DNA of 64,000 nt from Calliopum simillimum (lineage: Eukaryota; Arthropoda; Insecta; Diptera; Lauxaniidae). The stretch spans positions 3,844,001 to 3,908,000 of the forward strand of contig OX638372.1 in NCBI GenBank assembly GCA_951812925.1, in the 5' to 3' direction. Shown piece after piece: positions 53,071 to 64,000 of the stretch. A model generated the notes under the pieces. The model did not search any database, was not told where the DNA came from, and saw only the letters and a program-made list of their open reading frames with translations. The stretch's first letter is position 1, and each line of letters begins with the position of its first letter. Made by a program: the position numbers and the translations under genes.

Positions 53071-54800
53071 AATTGTAGTATAACTTTCCGAGAAATAATC
53101 TCCTAAAGAGTTTGACCCTTAGAATGTGATTAGTATAATAAGCATGTACCTATTAAATTTAAGTTTAATCTATTCACTACATTCAGCATTTTCTTACTCT
53201 TAAGTTTCCCAAAAGTCCTTTAACACTGTAATACTCATAAGAAACACAAATGAAGGAATTGCGCATACAGAATGTGTGTCAATTTATTCTTCTTTTCAAC
53301 ACAATAACTACCAACCCATTTCAAATATTTTAGCCCAGTTATGCCTCCTCTTTTTGTGCAACTTTATGTGCAGCATCGATGGTGGAGTTCCTTCTCACTT
53401 GACGAGTGGAAATAAACAAATGTGGATGAAATAGTACCTACTCGTATAACATGAATTTTGACCCTGGTTATTTTTAGCGCAATTTAAAAATAAATTCTAA
53501 GGTCACCGACTTCGGCGACACGACGACACACATTCGAAAATGCTTTCGGATATACAGTTTCCCGTATACTTTTTCCCAACTGCGCGCACTCACTGCGGTC
53601 CATTGAGTTTTTGCAGATTAAGAGCCACAGCATACACAGCATACGAATAAAATCTGCACAGAAGCTGTAAGGAATATCAGCAAATTATTTGGCAGCATCT
53701 ATGAATGACGTGGTTCATACATACATACGTACATTTTGATGGTTTTGTATTTAGAAACTTTTACCTCTTAGAATAAATTATTGCTATTTATGTATATGTA
53801 CGTTTGTATGTACTTCATGTTCCCATTCCCAAGCTAACTATTTTGTTCGAATTGATTTTAAATTAAATTTTTCATTTCCAGGTAAGAGATATCGAAAAGC
53901 TTTCACATTCATACAAAAAAATAAAATGTTGCTCATACGTCATGTTACGCGAACTGAATTGAATGAATATTTTCATTTATATGCGTAGACTTTGTGCTTG
54001 GCAGCCGAGCCAGAAGTGATTAGCGTGAAACTAATTATAGTTAAATTATTTAGTATTCATTCTTAGCTTCAGATTAACAAATTGAAAATGTTTGATAAAA
54101 CTTAAAAACTTTTATATTATAAAAATTACAGATTTAATGATTTAAGATGTAAGCTTCTTGGGTTACACTACGTATTTGAAAGATTTTCGTGCATCTCCTT
54201 GCATGTCTTTTGCTCATTATGTTTTATCTGATAAAATTAAATGTTAGAGATGTATGTATTATAGAGGATCAAATTGTTTTTTGTCTTGCATTTATTCAGT
54301 TTCAGACTCTACCTTTAATTCTTAGTTAAAAACTCTGTGGGGCCATTATCTTCAGTGAATTTTGAGACGCAGAAAAATCGTCTGAAGTTTTGAAAGTTTT
54401 TTTCTATAGTGAGATTGGCTTTGAAAATTAAGATTGTCCGAACGATTTGTTGTAATGCTATGGAAAGTGTTATTGCGTAGTATCAAATAATGGCTAATTT
54501 ATTTCAAAAGGTCATCTGGCTTAAAAGCCATGACCTTTTGAATAAAGTCATATGAAAACTTTAAGTACATTAGAAATAATTAGAAATGTTTAGGAAATCA
54601 CCTCTCCTTAGAAAATAAAGAGTTTTACCTTTAAAAATTTTTTATAGTGCATAAAAGGACCTTTCTAACTAGAGTCTACTCATCAAGACACAGCCAGTCA
54701 TTCAAAAGCTAAAGACGAATATGAGCCTGATTTTTAAGATACGGCTAGCCATGCCGAAGTTATAAAGTTTGGGGACATTTTTATTTTTTCAAAAAATTTA
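53070..54800. other. No gene recognised
   Basis: Mixed AT-rich DNA. 53330-53720 is less AT-rich. A small hairpin (caaaaggtcat / atgaccttttg) lies at 54507-54541. No exon could be supported. Confidence 0.4.
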
Positions 54801-54810
54801 TCAAAATATA

Positions 54811-56095
54811 TTGGGTGTACAACTTAAAAACCGGAATTTTTTAGCGAAATTTGATGCTTTATTGTGGAAAAATGTTACAATATATTTTATTCAAAGTATT
54901 GTCCATTGGAAGCTACAACATTTCTCCATCTTTCAGGCAATTTATGAATTCCATCCCAAAAAAATTGCGCCGGCTTGGCGGCCAAAAATGAATCGAGCCA
55001 ATTTTCGATATCTTGAACTTAAGTGAACCGTATTCCTGATAGGGCATTCTGCATCGATCGAAACAAATGGTAGTCAGATGTTGCAAGGTCTGGGCTATAA
55101 AGCGGGTGAGGCAAAATTTCCCATCCGTTGTTTTCCAGATAATTTTTTACTGGGGCAGCAATATGTGGCCGGGCGCTATCGTGGTGGAAAATGATTGACT
55201 CGTGTCTGGTCGCATACGTTAGCCGCTCTGCCTGGATTTTCTGCTTCAATCGGATCAATTGTTGACGATAGAGTTGAGCATTAATGGTTTGGCCACCTGG
55301 CAACAGCTCATAATGGATCATTCCTAGCTGTTCCCACCAAATACAGAGCATTACCTTCGAAGCGTGAATATTTGGCTTCGGCTGTGATGGGCCGGCCTCA
55401 CCTTTCTTGACATACGCTGTTTTGCGCTTGGGATTATCGTAATGGATCCACTTCTCATCGCCAGTGACAAAACGATGCAAAAAATCCTTCCTTTTGTGGC
55501 GTTCAAGCAGCATTGTGGACATCAAAAATCTGAGTTCGACGTCCCTTGGCTTCAACTCGTATGGCACCCAATTTCCCATCTTTTGAAAAATTTCCAAGGC
55601 TTTCAAAAGTCTGGAAATTGTTGCTCAATCAACTTCCAATGGTTCTGCAAGTTCTTCTTGCATTTGACATGAATCTTGATCGAGTAATGCCTCCAATTCT
55701 TCATTCTCAAACTTTTTCGGCTGACCAGGACGTTCTTGGCCTTCGACATCAAAATCACCACTTTTAAACCGTCGAAACCACTCACGACAACTTAATTCAG
55801 CTGGAACATAGTCCCCATAAACTTCTACAAGCAAACTATGACTTTGCGCAGCAGTTTTCTTTGCAAAAAAATGACCCAACAGTACCTCCCGCAAATGCTG
55901 TCTTTTTCTCCAATTTTCGAAGTTATTCATCGTGAAAAATAATAGTGATGCACACAAGATAAAATTGTTTTATTGACTGATTTTGACAGCTGTCAAATGT
56001 ACCTTCAAAATGACATATATACAAAGTTCGAGCTTTCACGATATTGTTAGTGCGGACATCCACCGTCAAATTCCGGTTTTAAGTTGTACATCCAA
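54811..56095 (-). mobile_element. Full-length mariner element (1285 bp)
   Basis: TIRs ttgggtgtacaacttaaaaa (left) and the complement of aagttgtacatccaa (right), with about 27-bp arms, flanked by TA duplications (54809-54810, 56096-56097). It has the length of an intact mariner. It carries one transposase frame on the minus strand with two nonsense codons. Confidence 0.93.
54888..55930 (-). pseudogene. Mariner transposase with two in-frame stops
   Basis: It starts at MNNFENWRKRQHLREVLLGH and stays in one frame to the TAA at 54888-54890, about 346 codons, the usual mariner length. The N-terminal paired helix-turn-helix (RKRQHLREVLL, CREWFRRFKSGDFD) is followed by the catalytic domain: TGDEKWIHYD, HHDSARPH, YSPDLATSD, with 34 residues between the last two Asp (DD34D). 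A TGA at 55625-55627 (after PLEVD) and a TAA at 55019-55021 (after SGIRFT) interrupt it, but no frameshift was found. It resembles the mellifera/capitata-type mariners of flies. Very recently inactivated. Confidence 0.92.
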
Positions 56096-56099
56096 TATT

Positions 56100-58250
56100 T
56101 AAAAAAGTTCCAAATTATTCACACATATTTCTTGGGCCATTTTGAGTAAAATCCGTTTTTCCGACCGCATAAACAAAATTTCCATGTTTGAGTAGCCATA
56201 TTTTGGTCAATTTTAACCTAAGAAACTTTTTAATAAAGGCATTGATTTTCTGTAAAAAATATCAAAATTTTGTTTGGTTTGCTAGATATATCAGGCAAAT
56301 ACATTACAGTTCCTTAGTGTTTACGAAAACTATGGATGGATGGGGGTAGCGAATAACCAAAATGGGCCAACATATGTGCAAAAGTTTTAAAACGCTATAC
56401 TGAAAGCGTTTTTGGAGATAATCCAACCAAGTTTCATTTAGACACTAAAAATCGTAAATGCAAATTCCGAGCAAAGATTAGCCGAACTCGTACAAGCATT
56501 ATTTGAGGTGATGCAACAGAATTTCGCCAAATACTTAAAAAGCAAAAAATACATGACTTGGAACAAAAGGTTTTCAAAGCGCTGCTTTGTAGGGTATTTA
56601 ATATTTGGCTAGGCCAAAGGTAACCTACTTCATAAGTAGCTTAAATTAACAAACAAATAAATATATGGATAAGTCAAATTTTTAATTATTTGTTAAGCTT
56701 AAATTATAATTGAACATTTTCAGTTCAAAATCAATTTTAACTATTCAAAAGTCAAAGTAACGATCGTATAAGGAATCAACATGAAAAACTTCTCAGAGTC
56801 GAGTCTTGAACGAAGTGAGTAAGGACAACACGTACTCGTTGGTACATAAGAAGAAAAAAAAACCAATTCTTTTTTTGGTACAAATTTTTATTCATAAAAA
56901 TTAATTTTTATTCATAAAAATTTGCAACGCTTTAAAGCTTCCGTATGCTCAACATCATTAATACGCAGCTGAATTTTAAGAAACTTTCGCAAACAAACAC
57001 ACAGACACACTTACGCGTACGCGTTTGTATACGGCGATATTCGGAAATTCAATACGCCACCAATATGAAAGCACCAAGCACCAAGCACCAACTCCATCAC
57101 TCGTTGGCAGCAGCGACAGAACAATTCTCACTGCTAACACAGTGACCTAGTCTCATAAGCGACCTAAATTCAAAAATGGTAGCTTTGCAGCGAGAAGCGC
57201 TCAAGGAGCTTTATATCCATGTGACGTCACTAACCGCGCATTCATTCACAGCGACATTGACGACGACGACAACAACGACGGCACATAGGATGTGTGCAAC
57301 ACAGGACATCAATGAGCGTTACTTTGCCACACAACAAAGGATTGCAAGGACATTTGCCTCAAACTGAGAAAAAACATTCAGTTTTCAGCATTCATTGAGA
57401 AAATTGTTGTATGTATGTAGATATAGAGCTATTTTTGTTGTGGCAAATTTTTAAAACAGCTTTGCAGTGTTACTGGGGATGATGTTGTCGGGAGGTGGCT
57501 CTGAACATTTTCAGTATTGGTCTGCAAAGGACATATCGTGCGCCAGCCAACAGACATCGTCTTCTTGGCATCGTTGCGAATGGTTATGGTTAACGTTTGA
57601 TGTCGATGGAAAAATCTAAATTCAGTTTGAGTTTTGTTTTCAAACAATCAGGTCGAGCATATTTTAAACTCGTGGTCTCGGATTTAAATATAGAACGGTG
57701 GTCCTTGCTTTAAGAGTAAAAATAGTGTACGGTGTTTATCAATTCAAAATATATGTACCATACATAATTCAAAATCTTCATTAAAGTAAACAAGAAACAA
57801 GAAAAAATCATATTTTGTTAAAATTTTAAATAAGTGTATTAAAAGGATATACGTTGGATAAATTTTAAAGTTGAATGTGAAAAGTATATATCAAAACTGT
57901 CTAAAAATCCACAAGATGTGTTACAAAGAGATGTTAAGTTATTTTTATGTGTAACAAATAAATGATTGTGTTATAAATAAACTAAGCAGATTTTATAATG
58001 AAAAAAGTCATAAAGGACGAAATGGTTTGCATTCCTTAATGATATCTACTCCGCGAAAAACAAATCACATCCCATTAAAAAAAAACATATTAGAGATCCA
58101 ATAATGATTAATTTCAGCAGGTTTAAATTGTGCTTATTTGGAAAAAATTTTAAGCCTAAAAAAAGAAATTTGCTAGAAATTGCAAGAGTGCACTTTCAAG
58201 ACAAACTGTATAATTTACTTTGTAAATACGAATGATCAAAAATTGGCTTT
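56100..58250. other. No gene recognised
   Basis: AT-rich DNA with a less AT-rich patch at 56940-57620. Short open frames at 56945-57145 and 57176-57367 lack motifs. A perfect CRE palindrome TGACGTCA is at 57222-57229. Confidence 0.35.
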
Positions 58251-58275
58251 CAAGGTCTGGTACTTTTTTATTCAC

Positions 58276-58462
58276 CCTTATCATCAAATTCGATTTTGGT
58301 TCTAACTGAATCGAATCAATATTTTACTATTATATGTATATTTTGATATCATATATATATGAAAGCAAAATATTGATTCGATATATGATATCAAAATATA
58401 TAATACTTAGTATAATATTGATTCGATTGAGTTCCAATCGAAATCGAATTAGATGATAAGGC
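58276..58462. mobile_element. Hairpin MITE
   Basis: cccttatcatcaaattcgat... at the left is inverted as ...aatcgaattagatgataagg at the right. Inner arms repeat aatcgaatcaatattt and gatatcatata. It folds almost end to end. Confidence 0.8.
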
Positions 58463-59414
58463 TGATCGTTTTCTAGCTGAAACAAGTTTCGACGTCGATT
58501 TTTTTCTTAAGAATTTAATTTTCTATAACACTGTCGCACGAAGAGTTTTAGGGATCAGATTAATCGTTTGGCCTCAAAAATTAGTTAACACTAAACTATT
58601 ATGAAATCATTGTCCTTTAAAAGTTTTTGCTTTAATCATGAAGTTTTTAAAGAGCCTTAAATTACCTAATACCTACATCGACCTTGAGACACTAAACATA
58701 AAATTTTGAAAGTTTCATTGGAGTAGTATTATATTTGTGCTACGATGGAAAAATACGGAATGCCTGATAGTACTCTTACTTTCCAAATTAAGATCCTTTA
58801 AAGACTAGGTATTTCAGCCCCAAACAAAGGACGAAATATTTTTGGGGCGTGGTATCACCCATTTTTTATCCCAGAGCCCTTCACTTATTAGCGCTAACAC
58901 ATTGAATTCGCAGCAGCAGCAGTTATAAATCGGTTTTTCGAAACTAATACAATTTCGTCCTTTGTATTGGTGTTAAAATACTTTCGCTTCAAAGGATCAT
59001 AATTCCGATACTTTTTGAAAAGGAAGATTGTGGCTATTTGAAACCATTAAAAAAAAAACCGTTTCTTGTAGCCACGCCATAAGCCTGAATACAGCGTTTT
59101 CTCCAACTTCAATCAAGGATATCACGCAATCTTGCAGGTATGTTGACAATTCTGAGCATGAAGTCAGATTCAGCGTCGAAAAATACATAAGACTGCTTAT
59201 AAAAAATAAAATGTTCATTCCACTTTTTTTTTTGTGCGGATATGTAATTTTTACCATTCTGTTTGATAATTTTTACTATGCTAATATTGAAATGTTATCT
59301 TCTAAGCAACTTTTTTTGTAAATGTGTAGATGTGTAAAATTAACATGGATTAACAAAAGCTTAGTAATTGTTTAATGATTTTTGCTACAAAATTATGATA
59401 CTAAAATACCAATT

Positions 59415-60215
59415 TTAAAGGTTCAGAACTTTGCGACTAAGAGACATACGAAAAAACCGATAAGCATTCGCAAAATCACAATCAGATTGGGACGGCCCAG
59501 TTGATGGAACAAAATTACACAAAACCTTATTGTAGGACAAAACAAAATAATAGTGATGAAAACTTGTATAAGACGTTGAGGAAATACAGAATATAACCCT
59601 TGATATGGCGACCAAAACCTTCAAACATAAAGGTGGCAATTAAGAGGGTGGAGATTCTTTTCTTGGCAATTTTTTGGGCCTGTGTACTGAATCAAGGTAA
59701 TAATGGACGCAAATTTTTACGTTCATATCTTGGAGGAAGTCATGATTGCATATGCCGAGTGGAATATGCCATTAAAATGGTAGTTTCACCTAAATTGCAA
59801 CCCAAAACATACTTTGCCTCTAGCAAAAAATGGATTTCGGACAATATTGAGGAATTAATGACTTTTTCAGCGCAATCTTCTGACTTAAACCACATCAAAA
59901 ATTTGTGAAAAATAGTTAAAGAGAAAATTGGACCAATAAAACCAAAAAACAAGGAGGAATTGTGGACAAAAGTTCAAAAAGCTGGGTACGCTATTCCGAA
60001 AAGAACTTGGCAGCCCTTAGTGATTTTTCAATAATGACCCTATTTTTTTGTTCACCATGTATTTGATCCTGAATGGTTGCTTTTGTTTTTTACTGCTTTA
60101 AGAAAGTAATATTTATGTTGAATTTAATGGAAATGGAAGTACTATGTTAAAGTAAAACAAAATGTTCTATTAAAAATTTTTCACCTAGCCCTATTTTTTG
60201 TCCACCACTGTGTTA
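59415..60215 (+). pseudogene. Heavily decayed Tc1-like transposase remnant
   Basis: Frames across 59640-60035 give ILFLAIFWACVLNQG, FSAQSSDLNHIKNL, KEKIGPIKPKNKEELWTKVQ and KAGYAIPKRTWQPLVIFQ, matching the C-terminal half of Tc1 transposases (SQSSDLNPIENLW, ELW..VQ.AW..IP). Stops and frameshifts are present and no clear TIRs were found. Confidence 0.65.
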
Positions 60216-61029
60216 CATATTTATAAGCAAGTAAGCATACGACTTTGACAGTCGGATTGAAATCATAATAACCGTGTTCAATACATCAAATATGGCCTTA
60301 ACATTTTAAAATTTGCAGATATATCTACTCGAGTCTCGATTTTGCGATAGATATTTAAAAAAGGGGTTTTTCACTGCAATCACTGATCTTTTGAAAAATT
60401 GTATTTGTCGAAATATAAGTGGTACAAAATTTATAAATAAAAAAATTTATGGAATTTTTACTAAAATTGCAAATTGGAATTGCACAGTTCGAGCACCATG
60501 TAAATCAGTAGTAAAGTGAATTTAAATTCATTGATTTTATTAATATAGAAAAAAACCTATACATATGTACATATATACATAAGTAAGTAAGTGTATGTAT
60601 GTATCTGAGTAATGATGCGCATCCACAAGAAATAGCAACACGTTTATGCTATTCGTATCATTATGCTGGTGAGTGTTTGCGTGTGTATGTATTTAACGAA
60701 TGGTATCTGTGTGTGCATGTACTCGTATGTTTTCATTCGTTATCCTTACGTAAAGAAGCTGCGGCCATTTACCCTGCTGACGTCATTGTTCGTTATTCCT
60801 CGACGAAGCTACTTTCCTGATCCACTGACCCAGTGACCAGCCGAGTGTGTTTTCGTTGTCGTAGTTTTCGTCGTCGCCGTCATCATCATCGTCACCGATG
60901 AGTGGAAATGGGAAATTTATTTGGGTCTTGCACGCGACAAATTAACCCCTCCCCCGACACAGAAAAGTTGCTACGATTCGTGAATTTGTATCTCTTGTGC
61001 TGTTTATGTCATCTCTCAGCATATCCTTT

Positions 61030-61031
<2 letters not shown>

Positions 61032-61081
<50 letters not shown>
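61032..61081. repeat. (AC)n microsatellite
   Basis: About 25 uninterrupted AC dinucleotides. Confidence 0.97.
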
Positions 61082-61083
<2 letters not shown>

Positions 61084-61624
61084 TATAAATCGAAAAAAAT
61101 CGAATCATAAGTAAAAATTGCGATTCATTTTATTCGTGCTTTAGGGTGCTATAAAAAATAAACATAATTGCGCTTTCAATATTTTGAACAGCAAATAAGT
61201 GTCATGGATTAATTGATAGCGATTTGCAGTCGATAAAGCAAAAAAAAAACAGAACTTAAATTACACTAGCTTACAGCCAAAATGCGCTATGGTTTCTTCA
61301 AAAACAAATTTATGAATATATTTTCGCAACACGAATTTATGATATTTTTTTCTGCCTTCGCTTTTTAAGTCATATCTCAGGTAATAAAAGTCTTATTTAG
61401 TTGCACTATATATTAAATTAAAGGCATTCAAATTTCGAATTATCGGTTTTTACTTTTTTTTCCAATAAGATTAGTGGTTTAAGTGAAATGGGTCAAAAAA
61501 TATGAGAAGTCGATATTTTTTATAAAAAGCTCACTCAATATATACGAGTAAAAAAATTAATTAAAAATTGATTCTTATTTAGAATACATAAATTCTATTT
61601 TTGAGAGGATTCTAAGTTTTATAT

Positions 61625-63310
61625 GTGATCGTCCAGTGGAAAAGGTACTTTATCTTCACTCACAAAATTTAAAAATAAGAGATACGGTAAATTTTACCGG
61701 TTTTCAGTTTAAGCTGAAATTCAGTGCTTAGACATATTCTGAACATTTTACAACTGATTTGAATTGATAACACTGTGGTACAATTTCGAACTTTTTTTAA
61801 AACACATTAGAAAATCCAAAAATTTCTTAAAGTAGACGTTAAAAAAAATACCCGTTTCTCGTGGTTTTTCTCCAGCACGTCACATTTTTTTTAATCGATT
61901 TTTGAAGTTTTTTTATCCACTGTATATGAAAACACCAGAAATACCGCATTCTTGTGATTCGATGAATTTAACTAAATATATGATTCTTACATTTGAGGTG
62001 TATCATGTGTTGAGCAAACTTTTAACCCTGTTTGACCCCACTTGTGAGTCATTTTTGTCCTTTTCTTAAAAAGGTACAAAAATGACACCCAAAACAGGTA
62101 AATATTGAGTCAGTATATACTACAGAAATATTTGCTATAAAATTTCACTACTAGTTTCTACACACGTAAAGGTCGAAATTTGAGCCCGAAACCAAAAAAA
62201 TCGTTAAAATCAATTAAGACTTTTCACATTGCATATTAATTACATCCCTGACGCGCTTACCTTAAGTTTTAAGAATTTTTCGTCTTTGGCAACTCTTAGT
62301 GAAATTTTTTGTAGAAAATTTTTGCAAATTTTTTTAACCCATTGCGGCTCAGTCTTAGAAAAAGGGGTCAAAAAGACCCATAAAAACAGGATATAATAGG
62401 TTAATGTATTCTAGGAAAATGATCTTTGTGTGATTTCGTTATGATCTTGTGAGAACGAGTTTTGTCCAAAATGTAGTTTTAGAGTTTTACAGTGGGGTGA
62501 AATTTGGAAAATATTTATTGTTAGAACTGCTTTCTGACTTTAACGATTTTTTTGCTTTCGGGATAAAATTTTGCGTTTTTAGTGTTCAGCAACTAGTAGT
62601 GAAATTGAATAGTAAATATTTCTGTGGCACATACTGACTCAATATTCCCCTGTTTTAGGTGTCATTTTTGTACCTTTTTAAGAAAAGAGCAAAAATGACC
62701 CACATATGAAGGTTGTGCAGGGTTAAAATTTTCTACAAAAATATTCCCCGCAATATCCTGCATAAGTTTGCTCAACACATGATACACATCAAATGTAAGG
62801 ATCATATAGTTAAATTCAGCAATTTAACACAAGAATGCGGTATTTTTGTTTTTTCATGTACAGTGGATAAAAAAACTTCAAAAATCGATTAAAAAAAAAT
62901 GTGACGTGCTGGGGAAAAACCATGAGACAGGGGTATTTTTTTTTAACGTCTACTTTAAGAATTTTTTGGATTTTCTCATGTGCTTTTTTTTGTGTTGAAC
63001 GGTGTAATTGATAAACTTTGAACTTCGCCATCTACAAACATGAGTTTTTCATTTTACAATTTCAAAATGCCATAACGTAGTCAAATTTTAGAGTTGAATT
63101 GTACTTTTTTTTAGAAAATGAAAAAAAACTGGGGCTAAATCGACGCATCCGTGACCGTACAGTTCGTGACGTAAAGTCATGTATTTAGAAATGTGAAATA
63201 CAAGTGAAACACATGATTTTACGTCACGAGTTGCACGTTCACGGATGCATCGATTCGAACAGTGTTTCTTATTTTATGAAGATAAGGTACCTTTTCCACT
63301 GGACGGTCAT
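61625..63310. mobile_element. Large palindromic element (about 1.7 kb)
   Basis: The outer ends gtccagtggaaaaggtact (61630) and aggtaccttttccactggac (63283) are inverted. Next, 61800-62040 is inverted at 62700-62990, and 62045-62165 at 62590-62700, closing on a centre near 62380-62400. It shares long segments with 1-420, 1170-1290, 3660-3770 and 52795-53070. No transposase. A smaller hairpin is nested at 63139-63254. Confidence 0.85.
63139..63254. repeat. Nested hairpin element (116 bp)
   Basis: The arms atcgacgcatccgtgaccgt...acgtaaagtcatgt and their imperfect complement surround a 28-bp loop. It is absent from the opposite arm of the large palindrome, so it looks like a later insertion. Confidence 0.8.
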
Positions 63311-64000
63311 ATATGAAGAAATATATGGCCGAATAACGGAGTAACAGTCAATTAAGTGAAGCTACGAAAATTAAAATTTTATTCGAACGACTAATTTTGA
63401 TTTTGATTAATAAAATCGTAACAAGTAAAAAAGAATTATAAATTGTGCTGTCGCATTCGAAAAAAACTACTTTCAAGGTGTGACTTAACTTTATTTGATA
63501 TGTCTTAGCCTATTCTTCTTATGAAGAAATCGTTAAAAAGACAAATAAATTACACAGGCTTACAAAAAAAAAAATGTCATGGCGTTTTGACCAGACTATG
63601 TGTTTCCTAGGGACTTTGATGTCCTGAATCCGAATCCCGGGTCCAGTTTTTTTTTTCAGAACGTCTGAGAAAAAAGATTTCAAGGTGTTATCTTTCCAAC
63701 AATGGGCTAATAGTTGGGATCAAATGAAAAATAGCCAATCTGTAGTCAACCAAATTTCGAATGTTACGAAAACTTTTATGATTTTAAGAGTCTTTAACTT
63801 TTCTGGACCGATCGAATCAAAAAGTTCAAGTTTAGTTCTTTTTATTTATAACATATTTTACTGTAAAAATTTCTGCCCCTTTCAGACCAAGATCGATTGA
63901 AACATGAACCTACTTAATTACTGTTTACTAAAATAACAGAACAGAAATTTTATATGTTCATTCATGAAATAATCTAGATTAGAGCTGTGATTTAAAAAAA

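Noticed and set aside
61032..61081. (AC)n tract as a functional element
   Set aside because: An ordinary microsatellite; the His/Thr run in the overlapping ORF is a simple consequence of the repeat.
1..64000. CRISPR array, bacterial operon, riboswitch or prophage
   Set aside because: The clustered repeats are inverted or degenerate tandem units without regular unique spacers, and the window contains spliced metazoan genes.

Overview
This window is AT-rich eukaryotic DNA from an insect, most likely a higher (cyclorrhaphan) fly. It has small introns next to very large ones, Drosophila-like exon structures for two recognisable genes, mariner/Tc1 elements, and dozens of foldback elements and MITEs. 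A tephritid fruit fly fits well, but this is inference. No prokaryotic features (operons, Shine-Dalgarno sites, CRISPR) were seen.

Layout: (1) 1-5590 is repeat-rich DNA, probably the large intron upstream of the first visible highwire exon. It holds an antisense, intronless, six-cysteine secreted peptide gene of the diapausin type (4074-4283, minus). (2) 5591-11204 (+) carries the last ten coding exons (about 1,620 codons) of highwire/PAM/MYCBP2: a DOC/APC10-like domain, a B-box-like zinc finger, a RING and the C-terminal tandem-cysteine domain. All exon phases join cleanly. (3) A second, nearly identical diapausin-type gene (12377-12586, minus) lies just beyond the hiw poly(A) signals, inside an inverted repeat. 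(4) 13.8-18.4 kb is foldback and tandem repeats. (5) 38877 down to 18.5 kb (minus) is the complete troponin I gene wupA: a TATA/Inr promoter and a 5' UTR exon at 38810-38877, the start exon at 34011-34053, an optional Ala/Pro/Lys-rich exon 3, four mutually exclusive 101-bp exon 6 variants, and a terminal exon ending at 18733. The predicted protein is 208 aa without exon 3 and 280 aa with it. (6) 39-64 kb holds no confidently coding host gene. It contains foldback elements, a decayed Jockey-like reverse transcriptase, a TIR element with an internal tRNA-Met-like sequence, a three-level nest of DNA transposons, a full-length mariner with two nonsense codons, and a 1.7-kb palindromic element related to the first kilobase of the window.

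The most interesting signals are: three GC-rich 16-mers, exactly one in each of the three introns between the four exclusive wupA exons, with the middle one in reverse-complement orientation, so that competing pre-mRNA hairpins could form; the duplicated diapausin-type genes flanking and nested in highwire; and the nested or palindromic transposon architecture. The two host genes act in unrelated processes (ubiquitin signalling in neurons; thin-filament regulation in muscle), and nothing suggests they are co-regulated.
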